Positions 1 through 5,556 of a stretch of 6,288 nt of DNA are shown one piece after another; within the stretch, counting starts at the first letter, position 1, and each line of letters begins with the position of its first letter. The stretch covers positions 1 to 6,288 of the forward strand of contig CAAEFE010000044.1 of assembly GCA_900755095.1 (NCBI GenBank). Direction: 5' to 3'. Position numbers and translations under genes: made by a program. Source of the DNA: an uncultured Bacteroides sp. (GTDB lineage: Bacteria > Bacteroidota > Bacteroidia > Bacteroidales > Bacteroidaceae). The notes beneath the pieces were generated by a model. It was not told the origin of the DNA. It searched no databases and was given only the letters and a program-made list of their open reading frames with translations.

Positions 1-375
1 CATTGTCATGGCGTCTGCCGTGATGATGGCATGAGTATGGTCGGCGGTAGCAATGATTACGCCGTCAATGGATTTGCCCATTTCATCGTACATCTTGCGA
101 TAATCCCAGTATTTCTTCGCATTCGGGAATTCATCGAATACGCCTTTGGCATATTTCCAGTCTACGTCACAAAGGGCTACGATGTTTTCGGTGCCCTTCA
201 CGTTGTTGATGTTGGCATGGCCCATACCGCCGATACCTACGGCTGCGAGGTTCAGTTTGTCGGTTGGTGAAACGTGCCCGTGGCTCATACCTAAAATAGA
301 ACTGGGAGCAATGGTGATTCCTGCTAAAGCAGCGGCTCCCGTTTTAAGAAATTTTCTTCTTGAAAAGTCTGACAT
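1..375 (-). CDS. Gfo/Idh/MocA family dehydrogenase with Tat-type signal, N-terminal part (cut by window edge)
   Basis: This is the first 125 codons of a gene that continues past the left edge; the C-terminal substrate domain is not visible. The ATG at 375-373 opens with a twin-arginine motif, SRRKFLK (residues 5-11). A hydrophobic, Ala/Gly-rich stretch follows to about residue 29. The mature part begins with a Rossmann dinucleotide fold: VGIGGMG at 46-52 carries the GxGxxG loop, followed by ALCDVD and IIATADHTHA, as in Gfo/Idh/MocA oxidoreductases. The family oxidises or reduces sugars and polyols with NAD(P). Exported members, such as Zymomonas glucose-fructose oxidoreductase, keep the cofactor tightly bound, so this enzyme probably folds with its cofactor and then acts in the periplasm. 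It starts 7 bp after the stop of the upstream dehydrogenase, so the two are cotranscribed. No SD is visible. Substrate unknown; 3-oxidation of glycosides is a hypothesis from context. Confidence 0.93.
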   Translation of the reverse strand, partial: MSDFSRRKFLKTGAAALAGITIAPSSILGMSHGHVSPTDKLNLAAVGIGGMGHANINNVKGTENIVALCDVDWKYAKGVFDEFPNAKKYWDYRKMYDEMGKSIDGVIIATADHTHAIITADAMTM

Positions 376-382
376 GGTTTTA

Positions 383-1501
383 TTATTTTAAGGAGTTAGT
401 TATTTGTGGTGGATTACTATGCAGCAACCCATATCCATTTTTCATGTTTTTTCTGCGTTCGCGTATTTGTTCAAGAGTCTGTAAATTGCCAATAGCCGGC
501 AAGTCATTCATACGAGCATCCTGCAGGAACTTCCACGCATATTCGGATGCAATAGTCGAGTCATACATTAAAGGCAAACGAGGGTTTCGCTTACCGGTCA
601 ATATGGAATCGGCGAACAAATCGCACAGCACGTCAATATTCTTACCACCAAAAGGTTTTTCCACACGAAGTGTCTGATGTACTCCGTGTAAATCGACGAC
701 AGCTGTTTTGAAATCATGCGTCATACGCACGATACCTTCCGTACCTATAATATCTACATAAGAATTGTGCGTCTGATCTTTCGATAATTGTCCATAGACA
801 AAACCCTGGGTTATATCAAAGACTACGCCATTTTGAAAAGTTCCGTGACATTGTACCCACCAGGGATCTTTATAATTCCACATGTTCACGCCTTGTGCAT
901 TCCATGTTCTATATTCACTTTCGGCATACCAGCGAACGATGTCAACATAATGCATTCCACAATCATGGAAAGCAGGACCTTCATATTCGTGTCCTTCACC
1001 CGGTGCCAGTCCCGGAGTCATGTGGCAAATACGAATAATGGCCAACTCACCTATTTCTCCCTTCTGAATATATTCCTTCATCAGATTATGATACCAAGAA
1101 TTTCGCAGATATAAGTTCACCGTAGAAAGTACATTGGAGTTTTCTATCATATCCACCACCTTCCACTCCTTTTCCATCGTATCTGCAACGGGTTTTTCTG
1201 CGATGATATGTTTTCCGTACCGAATAGCCTTTTCTATTTGTTCGAGCCTTGAGTCTGCCAATGTGAAGAGCCCGACAACCTGTACACTCTCGTCTTCAAA
1301 GATTTTTTGGTCATTCTCTACTACACGAGATTCAGGAGATATTTTTTTAGCAAGTTCGCGCGTGGTAGGATCTGTATCGCAAATATAGGCAATCTCCCAT
1401 CGCCCGCTTTTCCGCATCGCCTCCCAATAGAATCTTCCCATTCTACCGAAACCGATTATTCCTACTTTTATTTTTGTGTCAAGTGAAAATTGTGCATCCA
1501 T
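383..1501 (-). CDS. Gfo/Idh/MocA family NAD(P)-dependent oxidoreductase, predicted cytoplasmic
   Basis: The protein has 372 residues, a normal full length for the family. The N-terminal Rossmann domain has VGIIGFGRMG with the GxGxxG loop at residues 17-22. It also has the family signature AEKP at 101-104, whose Lys is a catalytic/cofactor residue. The C-terminal alpha/beta domain contains DCGMHYVD at 180-187, matching the family's conserved D-x-G-x-H-x-x-D; His184 is the likely catalytic residue. There is no signal peptide, so it should act in the cytoplasm. The open frame extends to a TTG at 1525, but I chose the ATG at 1501 because TTG starts are rare and the extra eight residues (YLNSQFF) add nothing conserved. 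No SD is present. It is the first gene of an operon with the Tat-signal dehydrogenase 7 bp downstream. Substrate not determinable from sequence alone; a sugar, glycoside or inositol derivative is likely. Confidence 0.93.
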   Translation of the reverse strand: MDAQFSLDTKIKVGIIGFGRMGRFYWEAMRKSGRWEIAYICDTDPTTRELAKKISPESRVVENDQKIFEDESVQVVGLFTLADSRLEQIEKAIRYGKHIIAEKPVADTMEKEWKVVDMIENSNVLSTVNLYLRNSWYHNLMKEYIQKGEIGELAIIRICHMTPGLAPGEGHEYEGPAFHDCGMHYVDIVRWYAESEYRTWNAQGVNMWNYKDPWWVQCHGTFQNGVVFDITQGFVYGQLSKDQTHNSYVDIIGTEGIVRMTHDFKTAVVDLHGVHQTLRVEKPFGGKNIDVLCDLFADSILTGKRNPRLPLMYDSTIASEYAWKFLQDARMNDLPAIGNLQTLEQIRERRKNMKNGYGLLHSNPPQITNSLK

Positions 1502-1582
1502 AAAAAATTGCGAATTTAAGTACAAACAACATAAAAGGTATCAATTTTCATCTGTAGGCAGATTGTTCGAAAACTGATATCG

Positions 1583-1590
1583 CAAAACTA
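1583..1590 (-). promoter_or_regulatory. Candidate -7 box for the dehydrogenase operon
   Basis: On the minus strand this reads TAGTTTTG, an exact match to the Bacteroides -7 consensus TAnnTTTG. It would give a 5' leader of roughly 75 nt to the ATG at 1501. No TTTG sits 19-21 nt upstream, where the -33 element belongs; that place is occupied by an inverted repeat. A promoter with a good -7 and no -33 is what one expects if a DNA-bound activator is needed. Eight-base matches do arise by chance in AT-rich DNA. Confidence 0.45.
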
Positions 1591-1596
1591 GCCAAA

Positions 1597-1635
1597 TAAA
1601 TAACGCTTTATTTAGTCTACACAACTTTATGTAGA
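1597..1635. promoter_or_regulatory. Two adjacent inverted repeats, candidate operator of the dehydrogenase operon
   Basis: Two perfect inverted repeats lie almost end to end. TAAATAA at 1597-1603 pairs with TTATTTA at 1608-1614 (4-nt centre). TCTACA at 1616-1621 pairs with TGTAGA at 1630-1635 (8-nt centre). TGTAGATT recurs as a direct copy at 1697-1704. The first repeat covers the position where a -33 element would be for the -7 box at 1583-1590. The arrangement suits a dimeric activator, possibly the regulator encoded just upstream (1754-3400). This is inference, and AT-rich repeats of 6-7 bp can occur by chance. Confidence 0.4.
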
Positions 1636-1753
1636 TTATAAAATAATATTAAACCTTACAAATCAACAACTTACAATCATTTAGGAATATAAAAAATGTA
1701 GATTGTTTGGAAAGCATTTTATTTATTGGATGGCACAAATTCGTTTATATTGG

Positions 1754-3400
1754 TCAGATTTTCATAATTTCATTTTCAAATTCATCCCGGTCCACTGCAG
1801 CCTTGTTACGCATTTTAGTACGATAATTATAAACAGTACTTGTAGAGCAACGAAGGAAGTTGGCAATCTTCCCGCTATCCGTAATACCCAAACGTAACAA
1901 TGCATAGATACGAAGTTCCCTGTTCAACAAAGCGTCCTGCTTAAGAATGATCTTCTCGTCATCTTTCAGTAAAGCATTGAAATCTGAAACAAAAGTCGGA
2001 TATAAATTCAAAAAGACTCTATCGAAGCGAGTATACAGAGCATCAAGTTCATCATCAATCAATGCGGAAGATTTCAGCTTTTTAATCAGTTCCTCATAGC
2101 ACTTATTAATGGCTATTTTATACAGCATATTCTGATACTTCTCCATTTTATGAATATAGCTGAAGCACACGTCGAAAAACTGAGCGATATAATGCTCCTT
2201 TATATTATTAATCTCGCACAGTTCATCATTCTTATCATTCAACTCACTATTCATGCTGTTCAGTTTGTCGTTCAATCTCAGAAGCTCCTCGTTACTTTGT
2301 GCCAGCGCCCGTTTCATCCGCAACGTTTTTTTCATCTGAATATAAATAAACACAACCAACACGATTAAAAGAAAAAGAGAAACGCTGGTTGAGATAAGAA
2401 AAGTAATCAGATTCGATTTAGACCTAGCTTCTTCCGTCTGATAAGCCGTATTAATGATAGAATAGAATTTATAGATTTCCATTGCCCGGAAATGAATGCC
2501 GGAGGAAACTACATCATCAATAGCCGACTGAGTAAATTTGAAAGCATCCGCTAAATTATTTTCCTCATATTGTATCAGTGCAAGTGCCTGCAAGGAGGCC
2601 GTTTCACGTGTGGCATTCTGAATATCAGCAATGGCGGACATCATAAGATATTTCTTCGCATCATCCTCTCTTTTCAAATAGCGGCTCAACATGGCATACG
2701 AATGAGTAATCATCGCATAATTAGGAGTTCCTATCTCCTCAGCATTCAGCAACTCATCCAAAATCTTGATCGCCTTTGTTGAATCGCGTCCTGCATAAGA
2801 ATAAGCCCGTGACAATTTATAGTCAAAGGAAGTATGATCCATAAGAGCATACAGTGAATCCTGATAAACTTCCCGTTTTTTTCCGTACTGATTATTGGTA
2901 GCAGAAATCGAATAATACTCCCAAAAACGGGCATATGTATCATAATAAGTAGCTAATAATGAACGAGGAAGTTCTGATGGCTTCATTTTTTCGAGAAGTA
3001 ATTCTGCATCTCTATATCTGCCGCACATGGAATATACAAGGCTGAGTTGCAAAGAAGACTGGTATTTCAAATAGTTTCTATTTAACTGACGAGCGATTTC
3101 AAGGTTCCGGTCGACATAATGAATGGCAGAGTCTATATTAAATTTCTTATACTCATTGTATAATTGGAGATTCACCTTATATTCCCGATCGGGAGTCAGC
3201 CCAGAGTCCTTCAGTAAACATTTAATCCGGGCGATTCGCTGCTCTTTCTTCTGGACGAAGAGAGGCTTCGCATCTATCATTTTATGCAGAGAGTCAGCCA
3301 GTATTTTCAATTCGTTATTTGCATAAAGAGCATTGCCGATTCCCAGAGCAACCAGGAACAGCAAAACGATTCTCTTCAGATAACAACGGTTGAATTTCAT
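1754..3400 (-). CDS. DUF6377/SusR-like membrane-spanning one-component transcriptional regulator
   Basis: The start is set at the ATG at 3400-3398, giving 548 residues. The in-frame ATG at 3439 lies in the loop of a terminator hairpin and would put 13 residues before the signal sequence. From the 3400 start the protein begins with a signal peptide (basic KFNRCYLKR, then IVLLFLVALGIGNALYA, to about residue 27). A helical, TPR-like sensor region follows at about 75-325. A transmembrane helix lies near 330-354, and an acidic, Asn/Glu/Leu-rich coiled coil at about 360-400. A C-terminal helix-turn-helix at about 495-535 includes LRLGITDSGKIANFLRCSTS. Proteins of this build in Bacteroides, related in architecture to the starch regulator SusR, sense a sugar in the periplasm and switch on adjacent carbohydrate genes. 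The dehydrogenase operon directly downstream on the same strand is its likely target. The DUF6377 name is from memory. Confidence 0.85.
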   Translation of the reverse strand: MKFNRCYLKRIVLLFLVALGIGNALYANNELKILADSLHKMIDAKPLFVQKKEQRIARIKCLLKDSGLTPDREYKVNLQLYNEYKKFNIDSAIHYVDRNLEIARQLNRNYLKYQSSLQLSLVYSMCGRYRDAELLLEKMKPSELPRSLLATYYDTYARFWEYYSISATNNQYGKKREVYQDSLYALMDHTSFDYKLSRAYSYAGRDSTKAIKILDELLNAEEIGTPNYAMITHSYAMLSRYLKREDDAKKYLMMSAIADIQNATRETASLQALALIQYEENNLADAFKFTQSAIDDVVSSGIHFRAMEIYKFYSIINTAYQTEEARSKSNLITFLISTSVSLFLLIVLVVFIYIQMKKTLRMKRALAQSNEELLRLNDKLNSMNSELNDKNDELCEINNIKEHYIAQFFDVCFSYIHKMEKYQNMLYKIAINKCYEELIKKLKSSALIDDELDALYTRFDRVFLNLYPTFVSDFNALLKDDEKIILKQDALLNRELRIYALLRLGITDSGKIANFLRCSTSTVYNYRTKMRNKAAVDRDEFENEIMKI

Positions 3401-3420
3401 ATTACTAGCAAAGATGATAA

Positions 3421-3458
3421 AAAAAAGCGATTTATCCATCAGAACAAATCGCTTTTTT
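3421..3458 (-). terminator. Intrinsic terminator of rpsF-rpsR-rplI (potentially bidirectional)
   Basis: AAAAAAGCGATTT at 3421-3433 is a perfect 13-bp inverted repeat of AAATCGCTTTTTT at 3446-3458, with a 12-nt loop. On the minus strand the hairpin starts 22 bp after the rplI stop and ends in a run of eight T. The symmetric A/T tracts could also stop plus-strand transcription. It separates the ribosomal operon from the regulator gene downstream. Confidence 0.88.
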
Positions 3459-3480
3459 AATATATGAAGTAAATTTGCTC

Positions 3481-3924
3481 TTATTCAGCAACTACTTCGA
3501 AAGGAATTTCTACAGAAACTTCCTTGTGAAGTTTAACGATAGCTTTGTAGTTACCAACTTCTTTCACTGCGTCTTTTACAACGATGATCTTTCTGTCAAT
3601 TTCGTGACCCAGTTTTGCCAATGCTTCAGCAATCTGGATATTGCTTACAGAACCGAAGATAGTACCTGTTGAACTAACTTTTGTTGCAATAGTCAAAGAA
3701 ACGCCTTCCAACTTAGCAGCCAATGCTTCAGCATCCTTCTTGATTTTCTCAAGTTTGTGAGCACGTTGTTTCAAGTCTTCAGCCAACATTTTCTTTGCAG
3801 AAGGAGAAGCGATGATAGCTTTTCCAGTCGGGATCAGATAATTACGACCGTATCCGGATTTCACGTTTACGATATCGTTCTTATAACCCAAGTTTACGAT
3901 GTCTTCTTTCAATATAATTTCCAT
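3481..3924 (-). CDS. rplI: 50S ribosomal protein bL9
   Basis: The protein has 147 residues, the usual length of bL9. The N-terminal domain that binds 23S rRNA carries the family signature [12 protein letters not shown] at 21-32. A long, charged connecting helix (about 40-75) leads to the C-terminal domain, which has the typical [13 protein letters not shown] segment. bL9 sits at the base of the L1 stalk and helps maintain reading frame. It is the last gene of rpsF-rpsR-rplI, 14 bp after the rpsR stop. Its ATG is preceded by AAGGAGG with 6-nt spacing, a strong SD that is unusual for Bacteroidota. A terminator follows closely. Identification is secure. Confidence 0.98.
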   Translation of the reverse strand: MEIILKEDIVNLGYKNDIVNVKSGYGRNYLIPTGKAIIASPSAKKMLAEDLKQRAHKLEKIKKDAEALAAKLEGVSLTIATKVSSTGTIFGSVSNIQIAEALAKLGHEIDRKIIVVKDAVKEVGNYKAIVKLHKEVSVEIPFEVVAE

Positions 3925-3930
3925 ACTTTT

Positions 3931-3937
3931 CCTCCTT
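3931..3937 (-). promoter_or_regulatory. Strong Shine-Dalgarno sequence of rplI
   Basis: The minus strand reads AAGGAGG, seven bases complementary to the 16S rRNA 3' tail, 6 nt before the rplI ATG and right after the rpsR stop codon. Bacteroidota genes normally lack such sequences. Confidence 0.85.
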
Positions 3938-3938
3938 C

Positions 3939-4211
3939 TTATTTCATCATGTCAGTTACATAAGGCAACAATGCCAAGTGACGAGCTCTCTTCACAGCCT
4001 GTGCGATACGACGTTGGAACTTCAAAGAAGTACCAGTGATACGACGTGGAAGAATTTTTCCTTGTTCGTTCAAGAATTTCTTCAAGAATTCAGGATCTTT
4101 GTAGTCGATATAACGGATACCGCTCTTTTTGAAACGACAGTATTTTTTCTTCTTAACGTCTACTGAGGGCGGAGTTAAATATCTGATTTCTGATTGAGTC
4201 TGTTGTGCCAT
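3939..4211 (-). CDS. rpsR: 30S ribosomal protein bS18
   Basis: The protein has 90 residues with the bS18 core: [13 protein letters not shown] (35-47) and then [20 protein letters not shown] (54-73), including the RRITG signature. The basic tail [11 protein letters not shown] completes the core. bS18 pairs with bS6 on the 30S platform. In Bacteroidota these two, with bS21, form the pocket that hides the anti-SD of 16S rRNA. The gene starts 2 bp after the rpsF stop, so the two are translationally linked. It has a strong SD, AAAGGAGG, lying inside the last codons of rpsF. No ssb or priB gene separates rpsF from rpsR, unlike in many other bacteria. Identification is secure. Confidence 0.98.
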   Translation of the reverse strand: MAQQTQSEIRYLTPPSVDVKKKKYCRFKKSGIRYIDYKDPEFLKKFLNEQGKILPRRITGTSLKFQRRIAQAVKRARHLALLPYVTDMMK

Positions 4212-4213
4212 GA

Positions 4214-4558
4214 TTAATCCTCCTTTTTGTTTGATTTAACACTTCTTCTTTTAGCAGCATATTCCGCAGCATACTTGTCCATTTTGAAAGTCAAGAAGCG
4301 GATAACGCGTTCGTCACGACGGAAGTTAAGTTCCAACTTGTCAATGACAGTAGGATCTGCATTGAACTCAACCAATTGATAAAAACCTGTAGACTTCTTC
4401 TGAATTGGATAAGCCAATTTCTTCAGTCCCCAGTTTTCTTCATTGATAATCTCAGCACCTTCAGCTTGAAGAATACCTTTGAATTTTTCTACCGCTTCCT
4501 TCATCTGAACATCAGACAAAACGGGAGTTAAAATGAAAACGGTTTCGTATTGATTCAT
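4214..4558 (-). CDS. rpsF: 30S ribosomal protein bS6
   Basis: The protein has 114 residues with the conserved bS6 pattern: YETVFILTP near the start (4-12), the central [19 protein letters not shown] (42-60), and [15 protein letters not shown] (78-92). A basic/acidic, lysine-rich tail follows, as is common in the family. bS6 forms a heterodimer with bS18 on the 30S platform. It is the first gene of the rpsF-rpsR-rplI operon. The ATG at 4558 has only AT-rich sequence upstream and no SD, in contrast to the two genes behind it. Its leader is about 41 nt, judged from the promoter at 4606-4636. Identification is secure. Confidence 0.98.
   Translation of the reverse strand: MNQYETVFILTPVLSDVQMKEAVEKFKGILQAEGAEIINEENWGLKKLAYPIQKKSTGFYQLVEFNADPTVIDKLELNFRRDERVIRFLTFKMDKYAAEYAAKRRSVKSNKKED
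4219..4226 (-). promoter_or_regulatory. Strong Shine-Dalgarno sequence of rpsR
   Basis: The minus strand reads AAAGGAGG, eight consecutive bases able to pair with the 16S rRNA 3' tail, 7 nt before the rpsR ATG. It sits within the final codons of rpsF. It is the strongest SD in the window and precedes a gene for a protein that sequesters the anti-SD. Confidence 0.85.
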
Positions 4559-4605
4559 ACTCGTTTAATTAAATAAATAATTTATTTTATTTTAAAATGT
4601 GGGTG

Positions 4606-4636
4606 CAAAGTTAGGCATTTTATTTTGAACTACAAA
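4606..4636 (-). promoter_or_regulatory. Promoter of rpsF-rpsR-rplI
   Basis: On the minus strand a TTTG (4636-4633) is followed after 19 nt by TAACTTTG (4613-4606). This is a full match to the Bacteroides sigma factor consensus TTTG-N19-21-TAnnTTTG. Transcription should start near 4599, giving a short AT-rich leader without SD. Confidence 0.85.
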
Positions 4637-4686
4637 TATTTAATCTTTTTTTGTATCCTAATATAGGAATTATCCGGGAAGTGGCT

Positions 4687-4694
4687 TACCTTTG
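4687..4694 (+). promoter_or_regulatory. Candidate -7 box of the marR-type gene
   Basis: TACCTTTG fits TAnnTTTG and lies 24 nt before the ATG at 4719. No TTTG is found at the right distance upstream, so the promoter may be weak. A TTG at 4692-4694 opens the same frame as the coding region but is part of this box, so it is unlikely to be the start codon. Confidence 0.6.
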
Positions 4695-4711
4695 CAAAGT
4701 TGTTTAAACAA
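4690..4711. promoter_or_regulatory. Two abutting perfect palindromes, candidate MarR autorepression operator
   Basis: CTTTGCAAAG (4690-4699) is a perfect 10-bp palindrome. It is followed immediately by TTGTTTAAACAA (4700-4711), a perfect 12-bp palindrome. Together they span the -7 box and expected transcription start of the MarR-family gene. MarR dimers commonly bind such palindromes at their own promoter, so autorepression is the likely meaning. Confidence 0.6.
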
Positions 4712-4718
4712 TAATTTC

Positions 4719-5165
4719 ATGATAGAGCAATTTAATTTCGATATCCGGCTTATATTCGCCATCCTAAATGGTAAGGTTTCCGCTGCAATCAATCGGAAAC
4801 TGTATCGTAATTTCCGTCAGAACGGTCTGGAAATCAGCCCAGAACAATGGACAGTTCTCATTTTTCTATGGGAAAAAGACGGCGTTACACAACAAGAGTT
4901 GTGCAATGCAACTTTTAAAGACAAACCCAGTATGACCCGCCTCATAGATAACATGGAACGGCAGCATCTTGTAGTACGTATTTCCGACAAAAAAGATCGC
5001 CGCACCAATCTGATCCACCTGACAAAAGACGGAAAAGAACTGGAAGAGAAAGCACGCATCATTGCGGGGCAGACACTGAAGGAAGCTCTGCATGGCATCA
5101 CTCTCAAAGAACTGAGCATCGGGCAAGAGGTTTTAAAAAAGGTATTCTACAATACCAAAGACTAA
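4719..5165 (+). CDS. MarR family winged helix-turn-helix transcriptional regulator
   Basis: The protein has 148 residues from the ATG at 4719, the family's usual length. An N-terminal dimerisation helix is followed by the winged helix. The segment ISPEQWTVLIFLWEKDGVTQ (39-58) leads into a helix-turn-helix at about 57-82, whose recognition helix includes KPSMTRLIDNMERQ. The wing at 89-101 has SDKKDRRTNLIHL with the conserved D-x-R pattern. C-terminal helices complete the dimer interface. The only cysteine is Cys62, inside the DNA-binding part, so the N-terminal redox cysteine of OhrR-type members is absent. The family responds to small molecules such as phenolics, drugs or lipids; the ligand here is unknown. 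It is divergent from rpsF. The palindromes at its start suggest self-regulation, and the small membrane protein gene downstream may be cotranscribed or a target. Confidence 0.92.
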   Translation: MIEQFNFDIRLIFAILNGKVSAAINRKLYRNFRQNGLEISPEQWTVLIFLWEKDGVTQQELCNATFKDKPSMTRLIDNMERQHLVVRISDKKDRRTNLIHLTKDGKELEEKARIIAGQTLKEALHGITLKELSIGQEVLKKVFYNTKD

Positions 5166-5190
5166 ACAGAAAAACAATCGTTTAATTCAT

Positions 5191-5225
5191 AAAATCCACT
5201 AAATCTGTCTTTATAATGGATTTTT
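5191..5225 (+). terminator. Possible weak terminator after the marR-type gene
   Basis: AAAATCCA (5191-5198) pairs with TGGATTTT (5217-5224) across an 18-nt AT-rich loop, and the hairpin ends in a run of T. It begins 25 bp after the stop codon. The stem has few G-C pairs and the loop is long, so termination may be partial. Confidence 0.35.
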
Positions 5226-5236
5226 CACCTAAATTA

Positions 5237-5268
5237 TTTCGCCCGTTAAAGAATTATGCTTTAATTTG
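5237..5268 (+). promoter_or_regulatory. Possible promoter of the small membrane protein gene
   Basis: TTTC (5237-5240), 20 nt, then TTAATTTG (5261-5268) resembles TTTG-N19-21-TAnnTTTG with one mismatch in each element. It would start transcription about 30 nt before the ATG at 5305. Weak match; readthrough from the upstream gene is the alternative. Confidence 0.35.
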
Positions 5269-5304
5269 TGACTGGAATATTATAATCTATTAAAATACAC
5301 ACGC

Positions 5305-5481
5305 ATGAAAGGCTTATTAAAGAATTTGGGATTGATATTAATCTTGATCGGAGTGGTCATCCTGTTGGCTTGTTCCTTTACCGGCAATGTAAACAACAAC
5401 GCGGTTTTGGGCAGTTCAGTATTCCTCGTAGTACTGGGACTCATTTCTTATATTGTCATTAATAAGAAGATCGCTGATTAA
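5305..5481 (+). CDS. Small two-helix inner-membrane protein of unknown function
   Basis: I do not recognise this 58-residue protein. It starts MKGLLKNLG and has two hydrophobic segments, about 8-26 (rich in Leu/Ile/Val) and 33-52. A short polar turn, TGNVNNN (26-32), separates them. The tail NKKIAD is basic then acidic. By the positive-inside rule (Lys2, Lys6 and Lys54/55) both ends should be cytoplasmic, with the turn in the periplasm. Cys23 follows LLA and looks like a lipobox (LLAC), so a lipoprotein cannot be excluded. However, a second hydrophobic stretch argues for a hairpin membrane protein. The gene is real by frame, regular composition and placement: it sits 139 bp after the MarR-type gene on the same strand and ends 16 bp before a strong terminator. 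No SD. Confidence 0.75.
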   Translation: MKGLLKNLGLILILIGVVILLACSFTGNVNNNAVLGSSVFLVVLGLISYIVINKKIAD

Positions 5482-5497
5482 TTTATTAGAAATCAAT

Positions 5498-5533
5498 AAA
5501 AAATCCCGGGAACGAATGTTTCCGGGATTTTTT
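5498..5533. terminator. Strong bidirectional intrinsic terminator between convergent genes
   Basis: The left arm 5498-5512 (AAAAAATCCCGGGAA) pairs with the right arm 5519-5533 (TTTCCGGGATTTTTT) through 15 bp, including one G-T pair, around a 6-nt loop. The GC-rich core and flanking A and T tracts make it work on both strands. It ends the plus-strand small protein transcript and the minus-strand rprY transcript. Confidence 0.92.
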
Positions 5534-5556
5534 ATTTTTGGTTATCGGAGTACTCA

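Noticed and set aside
788..1388. Plus-strand open frames opposite the dehydrogenase gene
   Set aside because: They are antisense to conserved family motifs and have atypical, low-information composition.
1502..1525. Extended TTG start for the cytoplasmic dehydrogenase
   Set aside because: It needs a TTG codon and adds eight residues with no family similarity. The ATG at 1501 puts the Rossmann fold at the usual distance from the N-terminus.
1505..1753. Terminator or small RNA between the regulator and the dehydrogenase operon
   Set aside because: No GC-containing stem followed by a T run was found on the minus strand, so partial readthrough from the regulator into the operon remains possible. 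No conserved RNA structure was recognised.
3409..3416. CATCTTTG as a -7 box for the regulator gene
   Set aside because: It has a mismatch in the key TA, no TTTG at 19-21 nt, and would leave almost no leader before the ATG at 3400.
4692..4718. TTG start for the MarR-type gene
   Set aside because: The TTG is the last part of the -7 box TACCTTTG and so lies upstream of the expected transcription start. The ATG at 4719 gives a normal MarR length.
4817..5126. Minus-strand open frames of 86 and 100 codons opposite the MarR-type gene
   Set aside because: Both overlap a clear MarR gene, are Cys/Arg/Phe-rich and lack promoter signals or domain features.
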